6,942 nt of DNA from Clostridia bacterium (GTDB taxonomy: Bacteria; Bacillota; Clostridia; Christensenellales; Aristaeellaceae). Location: NCBI GenBank assembly GCA_030526935.1, contig JAUNBY010000083.1, forward strand, positions 1 through 6,942, read 5' to 3'. Below the pieces are notes generated by a model, which saw only the letters and a list, made by a program, of their open reading frames with translations, made no database searches and was not told the origin of the DNA. The number at the start of each line of letters is the position of its first letter. Position 1 is the stretch's first letter. A program made the position numbers and the translations under genes. This document shows, in pieces, positions 1 to 5,891 of this stretch.

Positions 1-21
1 AGAGATGAGATTAGCCCCTTG

Positions 22-50
22 CCCCGCCGCTTCGCGCGGCGGGGTATTAT
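22..50. terminator. GC-rich hairpin, probable terminator of a gene left of the window
   Basis: A perfect 9-bp stem pairs 22-30 (CCCCGCCGC) with 36-44 (GCGGCGGGG) around the loop TTCGC. The bases that follow (TATTAT) are AT-rich but are not a true U-run, so termination would rest mostly on stem strength. No coding sequence can be recognised in the 21 bases before it, so the gene it would end is outside the window. It could also be a structural repeat unrelated to termination. Confidence 0.45.
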
Positions 51-295
51 GTATGCGCGATGCTTATGGCGTTGTCGGTCGCCGGTGATCTGTCGGCGTC
101 GCTTGGCGCGCTCAATCCGTTCCGCTATCGCACGTCTACGCGATCGGCTTGCGGGAAAGTACGCATCATTATGCCAATAACGGACTCGAGCATTTAGATA
201 ACCGCCTTCGACTGAGGACAGTGATAACCCGGCCATTTAACGACAGTATGTCCGTTAACTTTATGTGGCGTTCAAACAAAATGTACGCTTCGCCG
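45..295. other. Non-coding stretch before the thioredoxin gene
   Basis: I see no gene here on either strand. The short open frames have no ribosome binding site, and the longest plus-strand one (149-361) runs through the promoter at 296-324 and up to the ribosome binding site of the next gene. The only structure I can support is the imperfect inverted repeat at 237-258, annotated separately. Confidence 0.5.
237..258. promoter_or_regulatory. Imperfect inverted repeat upstream of the thioredoxin promoter
   Basis: TTAACGACA (237-245) pairs with TGT (249-251) and CGTTAA (253-258), leaving loop GTA and one unpaired C at 252. The result is a 9-bp arm with a single bulge. The dyad lies 37 bp upstream of the -35 hexamer at 296, where an activator or repressor could bind. 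An RNA hairpin is less likely because no U-run follows. The role is inferred from position only. Confidence 0.3.
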
Positions 296-324
296 TTGAT
301 TCGATTCTTCGATGCTGATATAAT
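296..324 (+). promoter_or_regulatory. Sigma-A-type promoter of the ResA/TlpA-like gene
   Basis: The -35 hexamer TTGATT (296-301) and the perfect -10 TATAAT (319-324) are separated by 17 bp. TG at 316-317, one base before the -10, makes it an extended -10 promoter. Transcription should start near 331, giving a leader of about 45 nt that contains the ribosome binding site at 364-368. Confidence 0.75.
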
Positions 325-363
325 TGTGCTTTGTGAAAAGACCGGATATCACTGTAATTAATT

Positions 364-368
364 GGAGG
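364..368 (+). promoter_or_regulatory. Ribosome binding site fixing the thioredoxin gene start
   Basis: GGAGG ends 7 nt before ATG 376 but only 1 nt before the in-frame GTG at 370. Normal spacing therefore selects ATG 376 and removes two residues from the longest possible reading frame. Confidence 0.85.
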
Positions 369-375
369 TGTGTTC

Positions 376-2229
376 ATGCGGGCTATTAAATTGATTTGCA
401 CTATACTTACAGTTGCGGTTTTATTTGCGGCGACGGCTGTTGGCGAGGAAAGCGCCGGCGTATACGCGCTTGGCGATAAGGTCGACGACTTTACCGTCAC
501 CATGTCGGACGGGCGAACCTTTTCGCTTTACGGGCTTCTCGAGGAGAAGGACGCGGTTGTTATTAACATATGGGGAACGTTTTGCTCTCCCTGCCGCCAG
601 GAGTTTCCGTTTATGGAGCAGGCATATCAGCTGATGAAGGACGACATAGAGATATTAGCCCTGTCCATATACCCTCCGGATACCGACGAGGTGATAACGC
701 AGTACCAGGAAGAGATGGGGCTGACATTCCCCATGGGAAGGGACTCGGCGGGCATGGCTGACAAAATCCCCCTCACTGGATACCCCACCACCGCGATTGT
801 CGACAGAAATGGCATACTGTGCTTTTACCATACCGGAGCCGTTTATTCGCTTCAGCAGTTCATCTCTCTTTTCGGGACGTACACCGCAGACGGTTACGAC
901 GAGTCCGTGCTTATGCTGGAAGTGCCGGCGATAGCGCTGCCCGAGGCGTCCGATTCCGTGGCGCTGTCCGCCGCCGCCAACGCCGAGGGAAGCGACCTTG
1001 TAATGGACTGCTCGACGCAGGAAGACGTGGCGCCTTTTGTCCCGTCGGATGACGGAAGCTGTGCCTGCGCCGCTAACGTCGAGATACCCAATACGCGGGC
1101 GAATATGTACGTCGAAGTCAACGCCGCGGCGGGCGACGTGATGACGTATGAATACCGCGTCGACGGGGCTACATATTTGGATCGCATGACCGTTTCCATA
1201 GCCGCGTCCGGCGCGGAAGAGGTCACCGCCGTCAAGCTGTACACCGGCGAGAACGGGGAATGGACGCAAGACGGCGTAAAATTTGACGAGGACGGCTCGT
1301 ACACCGTGCATTTTGATTTCTTCAAGGGCCTTGATACGGGCGACGAGGCTGAAGCCGGCGAGGTTGTCGCGCAAATACGAAACGTAAAGCTCATAACGGG
1401 CGACGAGGCGGCCGCGTGGGAGGACCCCTTCGTACAGTCGACGCCAAGAAGCCTTTCGGGAAATACGGCGTCCATCGATATACTGTCCGACGCGCGTGAA
1501 TTCGCGACGCTCGACAATTACGGGAATTTAGAGGAAGCGTTCATGAAATTATACGTAATTGACGGCGACGTGCGGCTGCGCATAAATCTGGGCGACGGCA
1601 TTGACGAGCGCTTTTTAATCCTCGGGCAGAGCGATGCGGCGTCGGTTCAGTATCACATGCTTTCCGGGCTTGAGAAGGATGAATCGGGCGCTTTGCTCGA
1701 GACTTCCATAAGCCCCGACGTACAGTATACTCACTTCATGCTCACCAACGTGATTTCATACGACACCTACGCGTTCATCATGCTGTTCCCGTCCGAGGAG
1801 GCCGTAAACAGCTATATAAAGACGTCTATAAAGGCGGTCTATCCCGAGGTTTCGCTTGATAATATCGACGTCGCCGCGTATATGGACGGCACGCCTTTCG
1901 AGGCGGCCACCGGCGTGTCACTGCACACGGCCCTTGACGCGAGCCAGAAACAGGCGAATGATGTCGAACTTCCCTCCGAGGCTACATACGTCGTAAGATA
2001 TATCGACGAAGAGGGCAACCCGGTAACGGGCGTAATGACCCAGGTGTGCGACGAGGGAACTTGCGCGGTCGTCGTCTCCGACGAAAACGGACTGGCTAGC
2101 CATACCGCGGCTCCCTACCCCTACGAAATACACGTATTGATGGTTCCCGAAGGCTTCGCCCCCGTCGAGGAAATTTTCACGATGGATGAAGCGGGTGGCG
2201 AGATTACAGTAACGCTTTTGAGGAACTGA
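376..2229 (+). CDS. Secreted ResA/TlpA-like thioredoxin protein with long multi-domain C-terminal extension
   Basis: Protein of 617 residues. Residues 1-21 form a Sec signal peptide (charged start, hydrophobic 9-21, likely cut after ATA at 19-21), with no lipobox. Residues about 30-170 are a ResA/TlpA thioredoxin domain. It has the active-site motif WGTFCSPC (Cys70, Cys73), a Glu76 that matches the conserved ResA glutamate by eye, the cis-proline in GYPTT (Pro137), and IVDRNG after it. Such proteins reduce disulfides of exported proteins, classically cytochrome c apoproteins, but no CxxCH protein is seen in this window. The family is usually 150-200 residues. Here about 430 more follow: a low-complexity linker with Cys212, Cys229 and Cys231, a likely beta-sandwich at about 235-340, a second unrecognised beta-rich region at about 360-515, and at 535-617 a transthyretin/SpaA-like Ig fold with Cys558 and Cys563. 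There is no sorting signal or C-terminal membrane anchor, so it is probably released or held non-covalently. It is monocistronic. The thioredoxin call is firm and the extension is unassigned. Confidence 0.87.
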   Translation: MRAIKLICTILTVAVLFAATAVGEESAGVYALGDKVDDFTVTMSDGRTFSLYGLLEEKDAVVINIWGTFCSPCRQEFPFMEQAYQLMKDDIEILALSIYPPDTDEVITQYQEEMGLTFPMGRDSAGMADKIPLTGYPTTAIVDRNGILCFYHTGAVYSLQQFISLFGTYTADGYDESVLMLEVPAIALPEASDSVALSAAANAEGSDLVMDCSTQEDVAPFVPSDDGSCACAANVEIPNTRANMYVEVNAAAGDVMTYEYRVDGATYLDRMTVSIAASGAEEVTAVKLYTGENGEWTQDGVKFDEDGSYTVHFDFFKGLDTGDEAEAGEVVAQIRNVKLITGDEAAAWEDPFVQSTPRSLSGNTASIDILSDAREFATLDNYGNLEEAFMKLYVIDGDVRLRINLGDGIDERFLILGQSDAASVQYHMLSGLEKDESGALLETSISPDVQYTHFMLTNVISYDTYAFIMLFPSEEAVNSYIKTSIKAVYPEVSLDNIDVAAYMDGTPFEAATGVSLHTALDASQKQANDVELPSEATYVVRYIDEEGNPVTGVMTQVCDEGTCAVVVSDENGLASHTAAPYPYEIHVLMVPEGFAPVEEIFTMDEAGGEITVTLLRN

Positions 2230-2448
2230 TATACGGGGATTCGCCGGGGCTATACAGTGTCTAACGGGAATCGCCCGCGGCGAAACGGCCATACTTACCC
2301 GCGAGCAAACAAAGCGCATAGCCCTTATTCATCGCGCGGCGACCGCGACGCGCCCTTCGAGCGAACCCGATACAATGACCCGGCCAGGCGCCGGGTCATT
2401 CTTACTCGCGCGTACTTGCGTGTTATCGTAAAAATAACCGCGATGGTA
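2230..2448. other. Spacer between thioredoxin gene and tRNA gene
   Basis: No credible gene is seen. An open plus-strand frame (2257-2538) runs through both the terminator hairpin at 2374-2400 and the tRNA promoter, and its arginine-rich translation looks non-coding. Supported content is limited to the hairpin terminator. A 7-bp inverted repeat (GGGCTAT 2247-2253, ATAGCCC 2318-2324) is too far apart to interpret. Confidence 0.5.
2374..2403 (+). terminator. Hairpin terminator after the thioredoxin gene
   Basis: A perfect 11-bp stem pairs AATGACCCGGC (2374-2384) with GCCGGGTCATT (2390-2400) around the loop CAGGC. The downstream tract (ATTCTTACT) is only moderately U-rich. It lies 145 bp after the stop codon and before the tRNA promoter, so it would insulate the two transcription units. 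Confidence 0.62.
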
Positions 2449-2477
2449 TTGCGTTCTTTAGTGGAATGTGTTATAAT
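2449..2477 (+). promoter_or_regulatory. Promoter of tRNA-Leu
   Basis: TTGCGT (2449-2454) is 17 bp from a perfect TATAAT (2472-2477). TG at 2469-2470 gives an extended -10. The predicted start near 2484 leaves a 5' leader of about 60 nt before the mature tRNA. Confidence 0.78.
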
Positions 2478-2544
2478 GCCATTCGTTTCGAAGGTTCCGA
2501 AGAGGTGTTATTCTCTTACATTCCTTCAGCTATCATAATGGTTT

Positions 2545-2629
2545 GCCGGTGTGTCGGAATGGCAGACGACCTCGACTCAAAATCGAGTGCTATAATGGCG
2601 TGTGGGTTCGAGTCCCACCACCGGCACCA
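2545..2629 (+). tRNA. tRNA-Leu, anticodon CAA
   Basis: This is an 85-nt class II tRNA that reads UUG codons. The acceptor stem GCCGGTG (2545-2551) pairs perfectly with CACCGGC (2619-2625), followed by discriminator A and an encoded CCA (2627-2629). The anticodon stem CTCGA (2571-2575) pairs with TCGAG (2583-2587). The loop CTCAAAA (2576-2582) places anticodon CAA at 2578-2580. A long variable arm (2588-2601) fits leucine, and the T arm GTGGG/CCCAC encloses TTCGAGT. It has its own promoter and terminator, so it is a single-gene unit between the two exported redox genes. tRNA-Leu genes can serve as integration sites for mobile elements, but no integrase or duplicated tRNA end is visible here. 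Confidence 0.97.
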
Positions 2630-2652
2630 TAGTATCCGACATTAGTTATAGC

Positions 2653-2690
2653 AAATGAGCTTACCGTGTAAGGCAGGCTCATTTATTTTC
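2653..2690. terminator. Terminator of tRNA-Leu, possibly bidirectional
   Basis: AAATGAGC (2653-2660) pairs perfectly with GCTCATTT (2677-2684). An inner hairpin TTAC/GTAA (2661-2664 with 2668-2671) lies inside the loop. The plus-strand tail is ATTTATTTTC, U-rich enough for intrinsic termination 23 bp after the tRNA. The stem ends in AAA/TTT, so it may also stop minus-strand transcription. Confidence 0.75.
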
Positions 2691-2861
2691 CTGCAAAATA
2701 GAGCTAAAAGCCGCCTCTATGGTGGGAGGCCGTTCGAATTCTTCCGCCGTTTTCACGGCTTCGGGCTCCTCCGCCGAAATGATGATTTCGAGACCTGCAT
2801 GCAATAGGCATCGGCGGTATCTTTTTCTTAGCGACGTTGAAGCGGCGAGCAATCGCGCCAC
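2679..2861 (-). other. Doubtful 60-codon open frame in the gap before the flavoprotein gene
   Basis: The stretch 2691-2912 holds no gene I can support firmly. The one frame worth recording starts with GTG at 2859-2861 and ends at the terminator hairpin. Its beginning (RLLAASTSLRKRYR, then CLLHAGLEIIISAEE) resembles by eye the N-terminus of Maf-type nucleotide pyrophosphatases, which begin with an LASxSPRR motif and then ELL, a short gap and a beta strand ending in an acidic run. The key proline is replaced by Leu, the spacing is wrong, and everything after about residue 38 is unlike Maf, which is about 190 residues long. No ribosome binding site precedes it. It could be a decayed remnant or chance. 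Confidence 0.15.
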
Positions 2862-2912
2862 AGCAATGATTTATCGCGCTTACAGTTTTGCGCTCCCGAC
2901 ACGATAATTAAA

Positions 2913-2966
2913 GTTCAATGGTACATATTGACATGATTGAACGGCGGTAATATAATTGTTTGTACC
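2913..2966. promoter_or_regulatory. Nested inverted repeats over the flavoprotein promoter, candidate operators
   Basis: Two perfect dyads are visible. GTTCAAT (2913-2919) pairs with ATTGAAC (2936-2942), centred on the start of the -35 hexamer. GGTACA (2920-2925) pairs with TGTACC (2961-2966) and brackets the whole core promoter up to the predicted start. An extra ATTGA half-site at 2927-2931 overlaps the -35. A protein bound to either dyad would compete with RNA polymerase, so repression relieved by a substrate or redox signal is plausible. The regulator is not in the window. Confidence 0.42.
2928..2956 (+). promoter_or_regulatory. Perfect-consensus sigma-A promoter of the flavoprotein gene
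   Basis: TTGACA (2928-2933) and TATAAT (2951-2956) both match the consensus exactly with a 17-bp spacer. Transcription should begin near 2963, giving a leader of about 32 nt. A promoter this strong usually needs an operator if output is to be controlled, and overlapping dyads are present. Confidence 0.9.
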
Positions 2967-2982
2967 AAATAATATAATAACG

Positions 2983-2987
2983 GGAGG
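2983..2987 (+). promoter_or_regulatory. Ribosome binding site fixing the flavoprotein start
   Basis: GGAGG ends 7 nt before ATG 2995. The longer open frame from TTG 2956 is ruled out because that codon overlaps the -10 hexamer and lies upstream of the predicted transcription start. Confidence 0.9.
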
Positions 2988-2994
2988 AAACGAT

Positions 2995-5031
2995 ATGAAA
3001 AAAGAGCTTTCGCGCAGAGATTTCTTAAAGGGAGCCGCGGCGGGCGCGTTGGGAATGGCGGCGACGTCGGCTTTTGGCGGGATTGTAGCCGCCGAGCCTG
3101 AATCGGGCATCTACACTCCCGGTACCTATTCCGCTACAACTCAGGGCATGGGAGACGTGGTGGTCACTATGACTTTCGACGCCTCAAACATAACCGACGT
3201 TGTAGTTGACGTGTCGAACGAGACGGCGGGTATTGGCGCGGGATTGGGAGAACAGTTCGCGCAGCAGATACTCTCTGCCCAGTCCGCCCAGGTAGACGCC
3301 GTATCGGGCGCGACGGTAACATCCAACGCGATCATATCGGCGGCTCAGGCCTGTATCGATCAGGCGGTGGGCGCGACTATCACGGTAGCCGCCGAGACCG
3401 ATTCCGAAGACGGCGACTGGCTGGGAGCCGAGCCGCAAATAGACGAAATAGCCGAGGTTATGGATTTCGACGTCGTGGTCGTCGGCGCGGGACTCGCGGG
3501 AATATGCGCGGCGCGCGCCGCGGCGGAAGAAGGCGCGAGCGTCGCCGTTATCGAAAAGTCGGCGTCGTTCAACTGCCGCTCCGGCGAATACGCGCTTCTC
3601 AACGGTTCCCTCAACAGGCGCTGGGGACGCGAGGGCATAGTCGATACCGACGTGGTCGTCGACAGGCTGATGAGGGAATGCACTTACCGCAACAAGAGGA
3701 TGATATTGAAAAAGTGGGCTGAGCACGGTCACGAAGCCATGGACTGGTTCCTGTCCGCCTATCCCGATTTGACGATCTGCGACAGCACCCGTGAGGTCGT
3801 GACCCAGGAGCAGTATGACAAGGGAATTCTCGTGCCCCTCGCCTGGCCGCAGCCCGAGCATTACGACTATAGAAACGAGGAATTCCCGACGTTCCCGTCG
3901 TCAATGGAATTCCGCTCCAGCCGCCGCGACCAGCAGGGCTTTATCGTCGAGGCTCAGCTGAACGACGCCATTTCCAACGGCGCACAGGTCTATTACGGAT
4001 GCTTCGGCACGAAGCTTTTGAAAGACGACGAGGGCCGCGTAACCGGAATAATCGTGCGCGACGCGCAAAACGGCAATCGCTATCTTCAGTTCAATGCCGC
4101 AAGTGGCGTCATACTCGCCACCGGAGATAACTCGGGCGACGAGAAGATAATGAAGCATTTCTGCCCTGAAATGCAGGAAAAGAACATCATGAACATGGGA
4201 GCGATGGGAATGCTCGGCGTAGACGTCGAGGGAAAGACCATCTCGAGCGGCGACGGTCTGCGCCTGGGCGCCTGGGTCGGAGCCAAGGTTCAGGACTACC
4301 ACGCCCCCATGACTCACCACATGGGAAGCGGCATGGGTGTAACGCCGTTTTTGCAGATAAACCTTCGCGGAGAGCGCTTCATGAACGAATCCATCCCCGG
4401 TCAGCAGCTTGAAAACCAGATAGAGCTTCAGCCCGAGCATACCTCCTTCCAGATTTACGACAGCAACTGGCCCGATCAGATACCCTATATGCCTGCCAAT
4501 CACGGCGGACTTTGCTATATAATCCCCGAGGACGAGGACGAAAGCAATCCCAACTACACAGACAGGCAATATACCAAGGTATCCGCTAAGGCGGAGTCCT
4601 ATCTCGCGAAGGGAGATACGCTCGAGGAGCTTTTGACCAATCTGGGTTTCGAGGGCGAAAATCTAGAAAGGGCGCTCAATAGCATCGAACGCTACAACGA
4701 GCTCGCCAAAGCCGGCTCCGATGACGACTTCGGAAAGCCCGCACAGCGCATGTTCGCCATAGAAAACGCCCCCTTCTACGCCACAAAGTGGGGCACGACC
4801 TCCATGCTGGTGTGCGTCGGCGGCCTTGAGAGCGACGAGAATTGCCACACTTTCACCGCCGGAGACCCCGCAAGTCCCAGCCGCCGGCAGATTCCCGGAC
4901 TCTATGTCTGCGGAAACGTACAGGGCAGCCGCTACGCGGTGGAATACCCCATATGCTTCAGAGGCATAAGCCATTCGCTTTGCGTATATTATGGATATAT
5001 TGCGGGCAAGAATTGCGTGGCGGGAGCTTAA
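2995..5031 (+). CDS. Tat-exported flavoprotein reductase with covalent-FMN and FAD domains, substrate unknown
   Basis: Protein of 678 residues. The N-terminus carries a twin-arginine signal (SRRDFLKG, Arg7-Arg8) with likely cleavage after VAA at 31-33, so the folded protein is exported. Residues about 38-123 are an FMN-binding domain with VSGATVTS; in this family Thr107 of SGAT carries FMN attached by an ApbE transferase. Residues about 157-672 are an FAD-binding-2 fold like fumarate and urocanate reductases: dinucleotide motif VVVGAGLAG (161-169), Glu187 ending the second strand, GVILATGDN (371-379), and the C-terminal GLYVCGNVQG (635-644). Against fumarate reductases, Arg458 (LRGERF) and His436 may match the proton-donor arginine and a carboxylate-binding histidine. 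The usual HTxGG is instead VCVGG (606-610), and GxNRxGGN is absent, so the acceptor is probably not fumarate. There is no heme motif; electrons should enter through the FMN. Fourteen cysteines are unusual for an exported protein. It is monocistronic. Fold and export are firm, substrate is open. Confidence 0.92.
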   Translation: MKKELSRRDFLKGAAAGALGMAATSAFGGIVAAEPESGIYTPGTYSATTQGMGDVVVTMTFDASNITDVVVDVSNETAGIGAGLGEQFAQQILSAQSAQVDAVSGATVTSNAIISAAQACIDQAVGATITVAAETDSEDGDWLGAEPQIDEIAEVMDFDVVVVGAGLAGICAARAAAEEGASVAVIEKSASFNCRSGEYALLNGSLNRRWGREGIVDTDVVVDRLMRECTYRNKRMILKKWAEHGHEAMDWFLSAYPDLTICDSTREVVTQEQYDKGILVPLAWPQPEHYDYRNEEFPTFPSSMEFRSSRRDQQGFIVEAQLNDAISNGAQVYYGCFGTKLLKDDEGRVTGIIVRDAQNGNRYLQFNAASGVILATGDNSGDEKIMKHFCPEMQEKNIMNMGAMGMLGVDVEGKTISSGDGLRLGAWVGAKVQDYHAPMTHHMGSGMGVTPFLQINLRGERFMNESIPGQQLENQIELQPEHTSFQIYDSNWPDQIPYMPANHGGLCYIIPEDEDESNPNYTDRQYTKVSAKAESYLAKGDTLEELLTNLGFEGENLERALNSIERYNELAKAGSDDDFGKPAQRMFAIENAPFYATKWGTTSMLVCVGGLESDENCHTFTAGDPASPSRRQIPGLYVCGNVQGSRYAVEYPICFRGISHSLCVYYGYIAGKNCVAGA

Positions 5032-5055
5032 CTGCATAATTGTACGGCAATATGC

Positions 5056-5096
5056 AAACCCCGCGGGAGACGATATAGTCCCTCGCGGGGTTTTGA
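5056..5096. terminator. Strong bidirectional terminator between convergent flavoprotein gene and murI
   Basis: AAACCCCGCG (5056-5065) pairs perfectly with CGCGGGGTTT (5084-5093). The stem continues inward as GG/CC and GAC/GTC with single-base bulges and a GATATA loop. The plus-strand tail is TTTT (5091-5094), 25 bp after the flavoprotein stop. Read from the other strand the stem also ends in TTT, so it probably ends the murI transcript about 55 bp after that stop too. Confidence 0.87.
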
Positions 5097-5146
5097 CATC
5101 GCTTGAAATTATGACTGATGAATGGATGAATGCTCCGGAAAAACGT

Positions 5147-5890
5147 TCAGTTATAGAACAAAAAGCGCATTACATCCACGGATCTGTCGTCCGACGACAT
5201 GAACCGCACTTCGCCCGGGCCGTCTGAGAGGCTGTCGCGGGCGCTTAGTATATCCATAAGGCGCTTTGCGGTGCCGTAGTTTCCGTCGTAGAGTTTTACG
5301 CCCGGAAGCACCCTGGCGATGGCGTCCTTTAAGAAGACGTAATGAGTGCAGCCCAGCACGACCGACTCGATGTTCATATTTCTGTATGGCGCGAGGCGGT
5401 TTTCGAGGTATTCATCCAGGGAACGCGAGTTCGTTTCGCCGCGCTCGGCGAACTCCATAAGGCCGGGGCAGGGGCATAACAGGGCGTGCTGTCCGTATTT
5501 TTCCATGAGCGTTTTAAATTTGTCCAGGCTCAAAGTTGCCTGAGTTGCCATCACCAATATATTGCCAAAGAGCCTGTCGAGGGCGGCGGGCTTCAAAGCC
5601 GGCTCCATGCCGATTATGGGGATATTCATCTGCTGTCTGAGAGTGAAAACGGCGGCGGCGGTCGCGGTATTGCAGGCGATTACCAGCGCCTTTATGCCTA
5701 TGGATAAAAGCTTGTCTACGCAGGATCTGGTGAGGGCGAGTATTTCGGCGGCGGATCTGTCGCCGTAGGGAGCGTTTTTCGTATCGCCGTAATAGATGTA
5801 TTTTTCGTTGGGGAGAACGTCAACAAGGCACTTTAAGACGCTTATTCCGCCTACGCCGGAGTCGAAAACTCCAATACAACGCTCATCCAC
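5147..5890 (-). CDS. murI: Glutamate racemase
   Basis: Converts L-glutamate to D-glutamate in the cytoplasm for peptidoglycan stem peptides, without a cofactor, using two cysteines. The 247-residue protein shows all expected motifs: VFDSGVGG (Asp10, Ser11) at the N-terminus, YYGDTKNAPYG (33-43), IACNTATAA with catalytic Cys73, and LGCTHY with catalytic Cys181 and His183. It is slightly shorter than the usual 255-285 residues, with a short C-terminal tail. The start is GTG at 5888-5890; ATG triplets nearby are out of frame. It lies one base after the pgsA stop with its ribosome binding site inside the end of pgsA, so the two genes should be translationally coupled. D-glutamate supply and phosphatidylglycerol supply both serve the cell envelope. 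Aspartate racemases share the fold, but the N- and C-terminal motifs are those of MurI. Confidence 0.95.
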   Translation of the reverse strand: MDERCIGVFDSGVGGISVLKCLVDVLPNEKYIYYGDTKNAPYGDRSAAEILALTRSCVDKLLSIGIKALVIACNTATAAAVFTLRQQMNIPIIGMEPALKPAALDRLFGNILVMATQATLSLDKFKTLMEKYGQHALLCPCPGLMEFAERGETNSRSLDEYLENRLAPYRNMNIESVVLGCTHYVFLKDAIARVLPGVKLYDGNYGTAKRLMDILSARDSLSDGPGEVRFMSSDDRSVDVMRFLFYN

Positions 5891-5891
5891 A

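Noticed and set aside
149..361. 70-codon plus-strand open frame before the thioredoxin gene
   Set aside because: It runs through a good promoter and up to the next ribosome binding site, has no ribosome binding site of its own, and its translation resembles no family I know.
370..375. GTG start for the thioredoxin gene, two codons upstream
   Set aside because: It lies 1 nt from the GGAGG site, which is too close; ATG 376 has a normal 7-nt gap.
376..450. Lipoprotein signal for the thioredoxin protein, using Cys8
   Set aside because: Cys8 precedes the hydrophobic core rather than following it, so there is no lipobox; an AxA cleavage site at 19-21 fits a normal secreted protein.
655..1374. Long minus-strand open frame inside the thioredoxin gene
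   Set aside because: It is the mirror of a GC-rich coding sequence; it lacks a ribosome binding site and recognisable domains, while the plus-strand frame has clear motifs.
2257..2538. 93-codon arginine-rich open frame before the tRNA
   Set aside because: It crosses an 11-bp terminator hairpin and the tRNA promoter and lacks a ribosome binding site; the composition looks like translated non-coding GC-rich DNA.
2591..2596. TATAAT inside the tRNA as an internal promoter
   Set aside because: It is the variable arm of tRNA-Leu and has no -35 hexamer at the right distance.
2956..2994. Upstream TTG start for the flavoprotein
   Set aside because: The codon overlaps the -10 element and precedes the transcription start; the twin-arginine signal fits directly behind ATG 2995.
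5117..5132. Tandem GATGAATG repeat after murI
   Set aside because: Two short copies only, with no sign of function; likely chance.
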